Positions 49,319 to 60,400 of a stretch of DNA of 64,000 nt are shown here, in pieces (the first letter of the stretch is position 1; every line of letters begins with the position of its first letter). Source of the stretch: Bacillota bacterium (GTDB lineage: Bacteria; Bacillota; UBA4882; UBA8346); NCBI GenBank assembly GCA_023417475.1, contig JAEZFP010000002.1, forward strand, positions 11,721 through 75,720, in the 5' to 3' direction. A model generated the notes under the pieces. That model was not told the DNA's origin. It saw only the letters and a program-made list of their open reading frames with translations, and searched no databases. The position numbers and the translations under genes are program-made.

Positions 49319-51226
49319 TTACGAAGAACTTGTCGACAGATAAGAGGATAAGGCCGTCAATTGCGAGTTCAATTGCGAAATATACGTTTCCATTGCCGTA
49401 TATTTGGCATAGAGCCGCTCTTCCACCTCGTCCAGCCGGTCTTCTTCCTTGTCGATCCGTTCCTTATAGTCGTTAATCTTATCGGTTAACGTATTGTCGG
49501 TATTGGTGGTATCGTTTTCCATACCGGCTTTTTCAAGTAACAACCCCTTATTGCCGCTACTGTCTTTTAGCGTTGAGATGTTGTCTTGAATGAAGTCGTA
49601 GAACCGGTAAGCGATCCCTTCTTGTTGATACCGGACCGCTTTCTCGCCGGATGAAAGCTTCCGGTATTTGCTGGCGGTTCCCGAGTAGTCGGTCGAGGTC
49701 TGGGTGAACAGCTTCAAAATACTTTGCGAATCGCTTTGAATCGCTTCTTTCAGGGTATCTTCGTCAATATAGAGTTTGCCCTTTTCATTATAGCTCCCGG
49801 TGGTTATGCCGATACTCGCCAAAGTGAGCGACGACCCGGAGACCGTGTCAACCAACGCGTTCCGTAAATCGTCCAACAGACTTTGGAGCAAGGAATCCTT
49901 AGCCAACAGCCCGGTCTTGGCCTTTTCATTCCAATTTTCGATCTCCGTCTCGGACATCTCTGCTTCCTGCGCTTCAGTCAACGGCGGATAATCGGAATCG
50001 TACTGCTCGGACAACATGCTGTTGATGGTGCTGATCAAGGTATTATAATCCTCGACGAAGCTGGCGATGCTTTCATAGATGGCATCAGCGTCCTGCGTCA
50101 AAGATACTGTGGCTTTGCTGTCGGTCGTCGCGTTGAACGTATAGGTCACGCCGTCAATCGTCACCGTATTGGAACTGCGGGTCAATGTCACGCCGTCAAT
50201 CGTCGCCTTGGCATCGGTTCCCGCGACCGATTGACCCAACGCCGCGCTCAAAAAGGTACTGCCGCTTTCGGTGACCGTCAGACTTTTTTGCGCGCCCGTG
50301 GTGTTGGATTGCAACACCAGTTTGTCACTGAGCTCGTCGTACTTCATGGTGACGCCGGCGTCGCTGGCGTTAACTTCGGAAATCAGCGCCGCCAGGGTGG
50401 TCGACTTGTCAAAGGTGAAACTGACGCCGTTGATGCTCAGCTCAATGGCTCCGGCGTCATTAAAGCTAAAGCTGTCGCTCATCGAGTCCGCCAACGTCTC
50501 CAACGTTGCGGAAGTACTGATCCGGTTGCTTAGCGTCGTGGCGCTAAAACCCAAAGCGCTCAACGCGCTGCCGCTACCGGAATTGCTGATCGTGATCTTT
50601 TGCACGCCGCTGTCCGTCGTCGCGGCGATGCCGAGGATCCCCTCGTCTGATTCCGTCAGGGTCACTTTTCCACTACCCACCGCATCGTCCACTGCCGCTT
50701 GCAGCGATTCCAGGTCGGTGACCGAATCGTCCAACGTCACGGTGGTTGCGGTTCCATCCAACGTAATCACAAAGCTGGTCCCGGACAGCGCCTCATAATC
50801 GATCGCACCGGAACCCGTAATCGCTTTGGTAAACGTACCGCTGGTTTTTAACGCAGCCGCCGTCGCCAATTGACTGACGGTGACCGTATGCGATCCGGCG
50901 CTGGCCGCACTGGTATAAGACGCCGTCACCGCGCTGCTGCTACTGGTGACCGCATATTGCTGAAACGTCTTTTCGCTCATGATGCTACTGGCAGAGGTGG
51001 TATCAAAATATTTGCCGGCGAAGGTTTTGATATCGTCAACGATATCCCGGTAGGCTTCCTGCTTCCATTCGGCCAGTTGCTGCTGTTGCTTTAATTTGTT
51101 TAATTTGGTCGATTGGGACGTCATCAATTGTTCGACAATCGAATCGACGTCAATTCCCGACGATAACCCGCTGATCACCGAACGGCCATTGACCGTGGTG
51201 GTGGTGATACTACTGGAACTGGACAT
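49319..51226 (-). CDS. fliD: Flagellar filament cap protein FliD
   Basis: This 635-residue protein starts with GLSSGIDVDSIVEQLM, the FliD N-terminal motif, and ends with a coiled coil (KINDYKERIDKEEDRLDEVE, LYAKYTAMETYISQLNSQL) typical of FliD_C. The central Ser/Thr/Ala-rich region forms the cap domains. FliD folds flagellin at the filament tip. GGAGGCG precedes the start. It lies in a minus-strand run flgD-flgE-flgK-flgK-flgL-fliD. It is longer than B. subtilis FliD (498), mainly in the middle. Confidence 0.95.
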   Translation of the reverse strand: MSSSSSITTTTVNGRSVISGLSSGIDVDSIVEQLMTSQSTKLNKLKQQQQLAEWKQEAYRDIVDDIKTFAGKYFDTTSASSIMSEKTFQQYAVTSSSSAVTASYTSAASAGSHTVTVSQLATAAALKTSGTFTKAITGSGAIDYEALSGTSFVITLDGTATTVTLDDSVTDLESLQAAVDDAVGSGKVTLTESDEGILGIAATTDSGVQKITISNSGSGSALSALGFSATTLSNRISTSATLETLADSMSDSFSFNDAGAIELSINGVSFTFDKSTTLAALISEVNASDAGVTMKYDELSDKLVLQSNTTGAQKSLTVTESGSTFLSAALGQSVAGTDAKATIDGVTLTRSSNTVTIDGVTYTFNATTDSKATVSLTQDADAIYESIASFVEDYNTLISTINSMLSEQYDSDYPPLTEAQEAEMSETEIENWNEKAKTGLLAKDSLLQSLLDDLRNALVDTVSGSSLTLASIGITTGSYNEKGKLYIDEDTLKEAIQSDSQSILKLFTQTSTDYSGTASKYRKLSSGEKAVRYQQEGIAYRFYDFIQDNISTLKDSSGNKGLLLEKAGMENDTTNTDNTLTDKINDYKERIDKEEDRLDEVEERLYAKYTAMETYISQLNSQLTALSSYLSTSSS

Positions 51227-51265
51227 CTAAATCGCCTCCTTGCTGTAAACTGAACGGATTGAACA

Positions 51266-52330
51266 TCATGTCATATAATCCACCAAACTCTTGCTAAGCA
51301 CTTTCGATCCTACCATTAGCGACGCCTGGTAAACATATTGAGCCGTCGCTAGATTAATGGATGCTTCCGCTACGTCGACATCCTCGTTTTCGCTTTGCAA
51401 CTTGGTATAGGTCGTATTATTGTTGCTGAGCCGGGTCTGCGCCATTTCGACATAACTCATTCGCGCGCCCAGGTCGGCGCGGACATTCAACAACCGGTCG
51501 TAATCATTCTGCAGATCCGTCAAAACGCTGTCGATAGCCAAATCATTGCTGGTAACGGTGACCGTCGCCGGGTCTGTGGAATCATCAAGCGTCGCCGTCT
51601 GATAGGTGGTCGCGCCGTCCAGCCCCAATAACAATTTGGCGATGGTGTCGAACAAATTGCTGCCGGCTGTCGTGCCGATGACATCGTGGCCTTCGACGTT
51701 GACTGTGATTTTGGTGCCAAAGCCGATGTTGTATTTGATCGCCTGGTCGCCGCTGTCCTGATAGGCGTCGGCTGTGTTGGCGCTGCAAAAATCACTGATA
51801 TCGCTGGCGTCGAGCGTTGCGGACATCGGTCCGCCCAAACTGATGTATTGTCCTTTATAGGTCACCTTATTCCCGGCCTCGGTCGCCACAATGGCATACG
51901 GCGCTTCATCGGTATCATATCCGGCAAAAATATAGCGGTCGGCATAGGTGGTGTTCATGATATCCACCACTTGCTCCTGCAACTGTTCCACTTCGGTTTT
52001 GATGCTCGCCTTATCCGTATCGCTCAGAGTATCGCTGGAAGCTTGAACCGTCAATTCTTTCAACCGTTTCACCACGTCGCCCAGATCGCTCAACGCCCCT
52101 TCGGTCACCGACTGCCAAGAGGCCGCGTCGGCGGCGTTTTGCTGATATTGTTCGATTTTGGCCACATAATTCCGGTACTTGATGGCGCGCGTCGCAACCA
52201 CCGGATCGTCGGACGGCAACTCAATCTTGCAGGGCGAGGACGCCAAAGTTTGCGCCTTGCTCAACCGTTCCATGTTTTTATTCAGCGTCCAAACCGTTTT
52301 GGAAACCATCATATTATTGGTTATGCGCAT
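51266..52330 (-). CDS. flgL: Hook-filament junction protein FlgL
   Basis: This 354-residue protein starts MRITNNMMVSKTVWTLNKNM, which matches the flagellin-like N-terminus of FlgL, followed by LPSDDPVVATRAIKYRNYV. The C-terminus (ASINLATAQYVYQASLMVG) matches the FlgL/flagellin D0. It joins FlgK to the filament. AGGAGG is nearby. An unusual Cys at about residue 34 (SSPCKIELPSDD) replaces the common Ser/Asn. Confidence 0.95.
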   Translation of the reverse strand: MRITNNMMVSKTVWTLNKNMERLSKAQTLASSPCKIELPSDDPVVATRAIKYRNYVAKIEQYQQNAADAASWQSVTEGALSDLGDVVKRLKELTVQASSDTLSDTDKASIKTEVEQLQEQVVDIMNTTYADRYIFAGYDTDEAPYAIVATEAGNKVTYKGQYISLGGPMSATLDASDISDFCSANTADAYQDSGDQAIKYNIGFGTKITVNVEGHDVIGTTAGSNLFDTIAKLLLGLDGATTYQTATLDDSTDPATVTVTSNDLAIDSVLTDLQNDYDRLLNVRADLGARMSYVEMAQTRLSNNNTTYTKLQSENEDVDVAEASINLATAQYVYQASLMVGSKVLSKSLVDYMT

Positions 52331-52358
52331 AATTAGCCCTCCTTAGCTAAGATTCGAC

Positions 52359-53879
52359 TTATGAATTCACCATATTGATGGTGGTTTGATAAATCTCATT
52401 CCACATGGTGACCATTTGCGCGGATGCGTTGTATGCCATTTGATATTTGGTATAGTTGGCGGTTTCCTCGTTATCCGAAACGCCGGAAACCGAACTCCGC
52501 CGTTCGTCGATATTGTTGACGATTGTGCTTTTAAGGTCGTACCGGGTTTGCGCGTAAGCGCTTTCCGTTCCCAAAGTGGCCAGGATCGAATTCATGAAAT
52601 CCTCCGGCGTTCCCTTGGCGAACATCGCGCTGTCGGAGCATAGACTGATCAAGTCGCTGATATTTTCGTTATTGTCCGCCGCGTCGGCGCTGGAAGAAGC
52701 GGCGATTTTACCGACGTCCTCCTGAATATCCAAGGCCACCGAAATATTGGCGGCGGTGATATTGGCGTAACGCGAATCCAGATCGGTTCCGCTCGCCCCA
52801 AAATCATCCGATGAAAGATCGTCGTAGGTAAAGAAACGAATTCCGGTCGAACCGTCGCTGCCATAACCGGCGGCATGACCCGAATACTCGGAAGTGCTGC
52901 CGTCCTTATAGACGCCTTCATTAAAAGCTTCGGCAAACGTCCGCGCGAATTCGTCCAATTGGTCGAGGTAATACGGAATTCCCTGATAATCGGCACCGAC
53001 GCCGGCGCCGTCGCGAATATCAAGATACCCCTGGAGCGTCCCGCTGCCCGGTTCAAATTCAGTTTGCGTATCCGCCCAACGAATGCTATACATCCCGTCG
53101 CCATTTTCATAACACTCCAGTTGCCGGGAACTGCCGCCGCTGACGATGGTCGTACCGTTGATACTGATGGTCAACATGGTGTTGGCGCTACCGTTAATAC
53201 CGGTTCCGATGGTGGTTTCGCTGACTGACACTTTCGCCAGACCGGAAAGCTGATCAATGAGCAAATCCCTGGCATCGGCCAGATCATTGGTGGAAGAACC
53301 GTTGACCGACGCTTGCGCGATTTGCGCGTTCAGCGCCGCGATTTGTTTGACATACGAGTTTAGCTGATCGACGGTCGTCTTGACGGAAGTGTTGAGATCA
53401 GCCCGAAGTTCCTGCAGTTGTTCCGCAGTATCGTTTAGATACGAACAAACCGATTTAGCCGTCTCCATCACCACAGTCCGGACCGAGGAATCACCGGCGT
53501 TGTTGGACAAATCCTCCAAAGCCGCGTAAAAATCATCCATTACCGTTGAAAACTCGGAAGTTTCCCCGATTAAAGTTTCAATTTCGGTTAATGCGTCGGA
53601 TTTAACTTCCCACTCGCCCAACGCGCTGTTTTGGCGCCAGTATTTTTTGTCAAGTTGACCGTCGCGGGTGCGATCAATCGAAATCACGACCGATCCGCCG
53701 CCGACGATGACGCTTCCCCCGTTGAGCTTCGTCGAACCGGTCGTGGTTTGATTGACAGTCTGTCGCGAGTATCCTGCGGTATTTTCATTGCTGATATTGT
53801 TGGTGGTAACCGCCAGTCCGATTTGGCTTGAATACAGCCCCCGGACCGCAATCCCCAAACCCCCAAATGTGGAAATCAT
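52359..53879 (-). CDS. flgK: Hook-filament junction protein FlgK (paralogue A)
   Basis: This 506-residue protein starts at ATG 53879, with AAGGAGG upstream. It has the FlgK/FlgE-type N-terminus (GIAVRGLYSSQIGLAVTTNN, ISNENTAGYSRQTV) and ends NYTKYQMAYNASAQMVTMW, matching the FlgK C-terminal D0. A second FlgK lies directly upstream. The two are clearly different in the middle. Either may be the true HAP1; the other may be an additional junction protein. Confidence 0.92.
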   Translation of the reverse strand: MISTFGGLGIAVRGLYSSQIGLAVTTNNISNENTAGYSRQTVNQTTTGSTKLNGGSVIVGGGSVVISIDRTRDGQLDKKYWRQNSALGEWEVKSDALTEIETLIGETSEFSTVMDDFYAALEDLSNNAGDSSVRTVVMETAKSVCSYLNDTAEQLQELRADLNTSVKTTVDQLNSYVKQIAALNAQIAQASVNGSSTNDLADARDLLIDQLSGLAKVSVSETTIGTGINGSANTMLTISINGTTIVSGGSSRQLECYENGDGMYSIRWADTQTEFEPGSGTLQGYLDIRDGAGVGADYQGIPYYLDQLDEFARTFAEAFNEGVYKDGSTSEYSGHAAGYGSDGSTGIRFFTYDDLSSDDFGASGTDLDSRYANITAANISVALDIQEDVGKIAASSSADAADNNENISDLISLCSDSAMFAKGTPEDFMNSILATLGTESAYAQTRYDLKSTIVNNIDERRSSVSGVSDNEETANYTKYQMAYNASAQMVTMWNEIYQTTINMVNS

Positions 53880-53905
53880 TGACTTTTCCTCCTTGCCATC
53901 GGCTG

Positions 53906-55378
53906 TTAACCCCAATCTTCAATCATATTGGCGATGAGACTATCCACAGTGGTCAACACTTTGGCGCAAGCGTTGTAGGCGCTCTGATAAGCAATCATCT
54001 TCGCCATTTCTTCATCCAGGGAAACCGAGGAGACGGCCTGACGTTGATTATCCACCTGTTGCACTAAAGCGCTTTGCGTTTCGTAATAGCCGTCGGCGTT
54101 AGCGCCGGCCGTGGCGACCCAAGAGACGAGCGATTGGTAAAACCCGGTCAGATCGGAAGTTAACCCTTCAAATTTGAATAACGTTTCATCGCTCATCAAA
54201 TCATAAATTTGTTCCGCCACGCTGCCGTCGCCACTGCTCCCGGTACTCGAAGCGACAACCAGGTCAACATCGTCTAAGGCCGGATTAATTTGGACATTGC
54301 TCAAACTTAACGCTTGACTGGAGTCGACCGCCACAAAAAACGCCACGCCGGCATTGCCATCCAGATCATAACCGGAGGTCTGCAGATCGTTGATCGCCGT
54401 CGCGATGGTAGTAAACAAGACATTCAGTCCTTGCCGTAAATTGGCGACGGAGCTGTCCAAACTGGCCGTGAAGTCGCTCGGGAAGGAAGCAACCGCTGTG
54501 ACCCCGCTTTGATCGGCGTCTTCGAGATGGGCGAAGACACTGCCGTTGGTGATCGCCGCTTCGACCCCTAAGTCCGTCCATTGGACCTGCAACGGATTTT
54601 CGACTGTGCCGTTGCCGACGGTTTTCAACGCGCGGGCCGTTGTCCCGGTGACCAATGACACTCCGCCGATGCTCACTTCAACCATCCCGTTGGCGTTTTC
54701 CGTTACTTTGAGATTGGTTAGGGCCGACATTTGATCCAGGAGATTATCGCGCTGATCGCGTAAATCGCCCGCCTCGGCGCCACTCAGTTCCGCCTGGGCG
54801 ATCTGCCCGTTGACAGCCGCGACCTGTTCCGCCAGGCCGTTTAATGTTGCCACGCCGGTCTGCACCGCAGCGACACTATCTTCCTGGAGTTGCACCAGTT
54901 GTTCTTCAATATCTTGCAACGTGCTGAGCATGGTTTGGGCATTTTCCACCACCGACTGCCGGTTGGCCTGACTGGAGGGGTCTTTGGACAGCTCCGCCCA
55001 ACTATTGAAAAAGTCGGTGAAGGCTTGTTGCAACCCGTTGTTGGCGGTGCCGTCAGTGACGGCAAATTCGTTTAAGGTTTCCTGAAGGGAAGTCAAGTTG
55101 GTCGTTTTGGTCTCCCAATAACTCGCCGTGGCGTTTTTCTGCCGGTAACTTTGGTCGAGAAACGTATCGCGCGCCCTGCGAATCGCCACGACCGTCACGC
55201 CGCTTCCGGAGGTGGTGGTGGCTGATCGGGACACCACTTGTTCGGTATTCGAAACGATTTTGCGGGAGTACCCTTCGGTATCCACATTCGCGATATTGCT
55301 GGTCACTACGGTTAACGCGGTCTGATTGGCATACATGCCGGAGACTGCGATTCGATAACTGGTAAAGGTCGAACTCAT
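53906..55378 (-). CDS. flgK: Hook-filament junction protein FlgK (paralogue B)
   Basis: This 490-residue protein starts at ATG 55378 (AAAGGAG upstream): SSTFTSYRIAVSGMYANQTA, then TSNIANVDTEGYSRKIVSN, and C-terminal SLDEEMAKMIAYQSAYNACA, which is a closer match to canonical FlgK (SLDEEM..L). It is probably the main HAP1. Order in the operon is FlgD, FlgE, FlgK-B, FlgK-A, FlgL, FliD. Tandem flgK genes are uncommon. Confidence 0.92.
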   Translation of the reverse strand: MSSTFTSYRIAVSGMYANQTALTVVTSNIANVDTEGYSRKIVSNTEQVVSRSATTTSGSGVTVVAIRRARDTFLDQSYRQKNATASYWETKTTNLTSLQETLNEFAVTDGTANNGLQQAFTDFFNSWAELSKDPSSQANRQSVVENAQTMLSTLQDIEEQLVQLQEDSVAAVQTGVATLNGLAEQVAAVNGQIAQAELSGAEAGDLRDQRDNLLDQMSALTNLKVTENANGMVEVSIGGVSLVTGTTARALKTVGNGTVENPLQVQWTDLGVEAAITNGSVFAHLEDADQSGVTAVASFPSDFTASLDSSVANLRQGLNVLFTTIATAINDLQTSGYDLDGNAGVAFFVAVDSSQALSLSNVQINPALDDVDLVVASSTGSSGDGSVAEQIYDLMSDETLFKFEGLTSDLTGFYQSLVSWVATAGANADGYYETQSALVQQVDNQRQAVSSVSLDEEMAKMIAYQSAYNACAKVLTTVDSLIANMIEDWG

Positions 55379-55409
55379 CGCCGATACTCCTTTCACTCTT
55401 CAACTGGCC

Positions 55410-56768
55410 TTAACGCAACATGTTGATGACCGTCTCCATCATATTGTCGGTGGTGGTGATGATCTTGCTATTGGCTTGGTACGCTCGTTGCGCCACCATC
55501 ATTTCACTCAATTGTTCCGACAAATCGACGTTGGACATTTCCAAGGTTCCCGAACTCAGACTGCCGGTCCCGCCGGTCCCGGCGGTGATCCCGCCCGTAA
55601 ATGCGCCGGAATTGACGGTAGTCGTGTATAAATTGTCGCCAAGTTTCGCCAAGCCGGAAGCGTTGGTAAAAGTCGCTAACGCGATCATGCCCAACGGTTG
55701 GATCTGATCATTGCTGTAAATCCCATAGATGACACCGTCCGAACCAATCGTATATTCCTGCAATTCGCCGGCGGCGTACCCGTCGATCGAGTCGACCGAT
55801 ATGCCGCTGTTGCTTGACGAACTATAATAAGATAGATCGCTGAAATCAAGGCCGACAGTGAAAGCGGCCGCCCCGGCATACGAACCTTGCGGAGTGAGCG
55901 TAATCGTTGGGGTCGTATTGTAATCAGCGCTATCGGTCGTGATAATATTGCCGCTACTGTCGAACTCAATAAACCCGCTGGCGTTGCTCACCGCTAAACT
56001 TGTGGAATCGGACGAGTCCACCACCCAATAATACGAAGTCGTAGTGGTGGCGCTATCGGTGTAGCATTTATACAAATTCACCTGAACGTCGTATTGATTG
56101 CCCTGAGCGTCGTACACTTCCATGGTGGTCGACGCCGACGGCGTACTGGGCAGGGCCGTGGTGTCAATGGTATTCAGCGCCGTTCCGCTGGCGTCCACCG
56201 ACGGATCCAAATTGCCGGTGAGCGCGGCTGCGGTCGTCGCCGCCGGGGCGATAATCTTTTTATTGCCGTTGTAACTGTCCGAATACAAATTCAGCGGCTC
56301 GACCGACTGATTGGTATTATAGACATAATTGCCATCGGCATCGAGGGTATAATTTTGCCACCCGCACACCAGATAACCGTTGACTGTCAGATTACCGCTG
56401 GAATCAACGGTAAAACTGCCGTCCCGGGTAAACTGATACTCCCCGACCGACCCTCCTTTGACAATAAAAAACCCGCTGCCACTGATGGACAAGTCCGTCG
56501 CATTACCGGTTGTTTGAGTACTGCCGGTACTCATGTTGATAGTGGTGGTCGCCACGCTAACCCCCAAGCCGACTTGAATGGCGTTGGTTCCGCCTTTGGT
56601 GCTGCTGGATCCGGTTGCACCGCTCAATGTCTGACTAAGTAAATCGCTGAAGCTAACCGACTGTGTTTTATAGCCGATGGTGCTCATATTGGCGATATTG
56701 TTGCTGATCACATCCAACTTTTGCTGTTGGGCTTTGAGCCCGGATAATCCTGAATACAGTGATGCCAT
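55410..56768 (-). CDS. flgE: Flagellar hook protein FlgE
   Basis: This 452-residue protein starts MASLYSGLSGLKAQQQKLDV (flagellar rod/hook N-terminal motif SNNIANMSTIGYK) and ends with VDLSEQLSEMMVAQRAYQAN, the FlgE/F/G C-terminal signature. The length fits a hook protein rather than rod FlgF/FlgG (about 260). GDGSFTVDSSGNLTVNGY-like residues (about 110-130) are typical FlgE. It follows FlgD, the hook scaffold, as in other Bacillota. 106 bp separate it from flgD. Confidence 0.94.
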   Translation of the reverse strand: MASLYSGLSGLKAQQQKLDVISNNIANMSTIGYKTQSVSFSDLLSQTLSGATGSSSTKGGTNAIQVGLGVSVATTTINMSTGSTQTTGNATDLSISGSGFFIVKGGSVGEYQFTRDGSFTVDSSGNLTVNGYLVCGWQNYTLDADGNYVYNTNQSVEPLNLYSDSYNGNKKIIAPAATTAAALTGNLDPSVDASGTALNTIDTTALPSTPSASTTMEVYDAQGNQYDVQVNLYKCYTDSATTTTSYYWVVDSSDSTSLAVSNASGFIEFDSSGNIITTDSADYNTTPTITLTPQGSYAGAAAFTVGLDFSDLSYYSSSSNSGISVDSIDGYAAGELQEYTIGSDGVIYGIYSNDQIQPLGMIALATFTNASGLAKLGDNLYTTTVNSGAFTGGITAGTGGTGSLSSGTLEMSNVDLSEQLSEMMVAQRAYQANSKIITTTDNMMETVINMLR

Positions 56769-56874
56769 GTTTTTCCTCCTGATCTTCTATTTCTTCGGTC
56801 GGTCGGAAATAGATATCAGCCTTCCGGATCGGTCCGGCTGATTTAAACGTTGTTAATCTTCGCTTTCAAGCATC

Positions 56875-57285
56875 TTACTCGCCCGTCGCATCAACTTGGA
56901 CGATCGAGCTCAACTCCACCTTGGTTCCGTCAATCACCAAATAGGAACTCCCGCTGCTGGTAACGACAGAATCCACCGTCCCGCTGACCGTGACGGTATT
57001 TCCCGAGGAATCGGTAGTCTGATAGCTCACTGTTTTTCCCAACAAACTGTAGGCCTGGCTCGACCCCAAACTATTATTGATATTGTTGAGCTGCGTCAAC
57101 GAACTGAGCTGGGCCATTTGTGAAACAAATTCGGTGGAACTGACCGGTTCGGTGGGATCCTGGTACTTTAACTCGGTGGTCAACAGCGACAGAAACGACT
57201 CGAAATCAATCAGGGTGTTGGAACTGCTGCTTGTAGTAGTACTGGTATTGCTACTGCTGGTACTGGTTATGGCGCTGGTGCTCAT
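56875..57285 (-). CDS. flgD: Flagellar hook assembly scaffold FlgD
   Basis: This 136-residue protein starts at ATG 57285, with AAGGAGG upstream. A Ser/Thr-rich N-terminus precedes FESFLSLLTTELKYQDPTEP and STEFVSQMAQLSSLTQLNNI, the FlgD core. The C-terminal FLG-Ig/Tudor domain present in E. coli FlgD is missing or reduced to about 50 residues. FlgD caps the growing hook and directs FlgE polymerisation. Confidence 0.92.
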   Translation of the reverse strand: MSTSAITSTSSSNTSTTTSSSSNTLIDFESFLSLLTTELKYQDPTEPVSSTEFVSQMAQLSSLTQLNNINNSLGSSQAYSLLGKTVSYQTTDSSGNTVTVSGTVDSVVTSSGSSYLVIDGTKVELSSIVQVDATGE

Positions 57286-57409
57286 TGAAACCTCCTTTAA
57301 ATTTGTTAAAAACAACCCTATTTTCTGTTTCGAACCGAATTATTAGTTTTTTGTTTAGAACGAAAGAAAAAATTAAAAATATTTTTTGATTACAGAATAT
57401 AAAGCAAAA

Positions 57410-57453
57410 ACAAAAAAGCCGTACCCAACTGGTTTATCAGTTGGGTACGGCTT
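57410..57453 (-). terminator. Strong terminator of the large chemoreceptor gene
   Basis: On the minus strand AAGCCGTACCCAACTG, a 6-nt loop and CAGTTGGGTACGGCTT are followed by TTTTGTTTTTG. This isolates the chemoreceptor from flgD. Confidence 0.92.
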
Positions 57454-57477
57454 AGCACTTGTGTTTTTAGGATATCC

Positions 57478-60400
57478 TCAATATTTCCCGAAATCGTGGT
57501 GGTTAAAAACTTCTTTGGCCCCCGCCGCTTCCCGGGCGGAACGGTCCAGGCCGGTTCTGGCCCCGGTTCTACCGGATGCGGCGGCCAAGCGGGCCGGGTG
57601 ATTGGGGACGGCGCCGGCGAGGGCGGCTTCCGGTTGGTCGTTAAGTTTAAACCGGGCTACCACCTGTTTAAGGACGGACGCTTGATCGGCCAGCTCCTGA
57701 CTGGTCGAAGTGCTCTCTTCGGCGGTGGCGATATTGGTCTGGACGACGCGGGAGACTTGTTCGATGCCTTGGTCGACCTGAGCGATGCCGGTCGCTTGTT
57801 CATTGGAAGCGACGGCGATATTCCCGACAAAGCTGGTCGCTTTGGTAACGCCTTCCTGAATCTTGTCGAGGGCGACGGCGGTATCTTCGGCGATCCTGGT
57901 GCCGTCCTGCACTTTCTTAATGGAGTTTTCGATCAAGGCGGTGGTTTCTTTGGCCGCATTGGCGCTGCGGGCCGCCAAGTTGCGAACCTCTTCGGCGACG
58001 ACCGCAAAGCCTTTGCCGGCTTGACCGGCCCGGGCCGCTTCCACGGCGGCGTTCAAGGCCAGGATATTGGTTTGGAACGCGATCTCATCGATGACTTTGA
58101 TGATCTTCGAAATATTGACAGATGATTGTTGAATCTCCTGCATCGCCTGGAGCATCGCCTTCATCTGTTCATTACCCTGTTCGGCTTCGGTTTTGGAGAT
58201 CAACGCCAAATTATTGGCTTCGTTGGCATTAGCGGCATTTTGCCGGGTCTGGGCGGCAATCTCGCTGATCGTGGACGACAACTCCTCAATCGAGCTGGCT
58301 TGCGCGGTGGCGCCAAGGGTCATCTGCTCGCTGCCTTCCGCCACCTGACGGGAGCTGGAGCCGATCTGGACCGCCGACTGGTTAATCTCGCCCAACACCT
58401 GGTTCAAGGTCTGTTGCACCCGGTTGACGGCGCTGGCCAACTGGTTAAAGGCCCCCTGATACTCGCCGGCCATGGCGGAGGTGTAATCATTTTCAGCCAT
58501 CCGGTCGAGCACTTGAATGGTCTCGCTTAAGGGGGCGACCATCGCGTCAACGGTCTGGTTGACCCCCTCCACCACCGAACGGTAAAGCCCTTCGAACTTC
58601 GTGGCGTTGCCACGGACCGTCAGATCGCCCGCCGCCGCGGCTTTGGTCAGCTCGTCGACTTCGCTGGCCAAGGCTTGAATGGTCTCCATCATCCGGATAA
58701 AGGCCGGGATCAGCATATCGTTTTCGGACAAACGGCCGCCGTTTTTATAGAACTCGCTTAACCGGGAGACATCGCCTTGGGCGACGCCCACCGCCACATC
58801 TTGGACACCAAGCAGGCTGTTGCGGACCATGTTGATGGCTGTGGCAAACTCCTTCAGGACGCCTTGATATTCGCCAACCATCTGGACGGTCAGGTCGTTC
58901 ACCGCCATCTTGCTCAGGACGCCGATCGCCTCGTCCAACGGACTGATCACCGCGTCCAGCGTCTGGTTGACCCCGGCGATGATTTTACGGTAATCGCCGT
59001 CATGCCGTTCGGCGTCGGCTCGGATGTCCAACCGGCCTTCCACCGCCGCCCGTTGCAACAACTCGGCATCCTCAATCATCGCGCCTAACGCGTCTTTGAC
59101 CAATTGCAGATTCTGATTGATCTGGGTGAAATTCTCCCGTTCCAGACGGGTGTATTCATTGCCTTCAGCCACGGTCAGCTCGAGGCCAAGGTCGCCTTTG
59201 GCCAATAACTTCAGGTTATCGGCGAGGCGAGCCACTTCGCCGTTTTGATACTTGGTCCGGTGCGACTCGGCGGTAATATCCTGGACCATTTCAATATGGC
59301 CGACTTTCTCGCCGTGTTGATTATAGATATAGGACGTATCGACTTGGAAATGCTTGTCATCGCGCTCATAGGTGGTCTGGGTCAAGCCGCTGCCGAGACG
59401 GGCGATCCCGCAATTTTCGGTTTGACAGATCTCGGTATTCCAGCGTTCGCAGGATTGACCCAATATCGCCTGACGTTCGACGCCGAGCAGTTGTTCGACG
59501 GGTTTGTTGATGAAGGTCCAGTTTTGATCGTTGTCGGTCACCGAAACCGGGAACGGAATCGAATCAAGCAGCGCTTCATACCAGAAAATCTTATCGACAA
59601 CCGTATTCAGCGTAGCGTTGATGCCTTCGACAATCAATTGATAATCGCCTTCATACTGGCCGGCATCGGCGCGGACTTCAAACTTTCCTTCCACCGCCGC
59701 CTGGGACAGCATGTTGGCGTCCCCGATCAACCGGCGTAACGTTTCGATGGTTGTCTGCAAGGCCGGACCGATCTCATCCTGTTCGTCCTGGGGAACCACG
59801 TCGGCGGTCAGATCGCCGGCGGCAATCTGCTTCACGGTACCGATCACTTTATTTTGCAGGTCATCGGCAAATTGATCCATCGAATGAGCTAACTCGCCGA
59901 TCTCGTCTTTGGAACGCATATTTAAGCGCATCCCTAAATGGCCTAAGGTCATTTCCCGGATCATCCGGACCGTCTTCTTGAGCGGCCGGGAGATGGAAGC
60001 AGCCACCAGCACGCCCAAAATGGCGGCCACGCCGACGGCGGCCAAGAGCATGATCAGCGTAATCAATTTGGAGTCGGCTGAAAAACGGTTGCCGCTTTCC
60101 ATCACTTTGATCGACTCTTGTTTGGTTTTATTTAATACCTGTCCCAACTCCATATCAACGGCCAACAGCATTTGATCCAATTTTTCATAATTTTCCTTGC
60201 TGGGGGGAAGTTTAAGCAGTTCTTCGATTTCCGGCATTCTTGCCTTGGTATATTCGGAGATCGGCAACGATTCGATACTCGCCTCAAGCGTATTGGAATC
60301 CGGAGCGATCGGCGCCACGTCAGCTAAGAATAAAGCATAATCCCGACGCAACACGATCAGGTTCTGTCGGGCGTCATTCACCGAATCCAGGCTAACGGCG

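Noticed and set aside
49800..50533. Long antisense frames in fliD
   Set aside because: FliD is well supported at both ends; the antisense frames come from Ser/Thr/Ala-rich codon bias.
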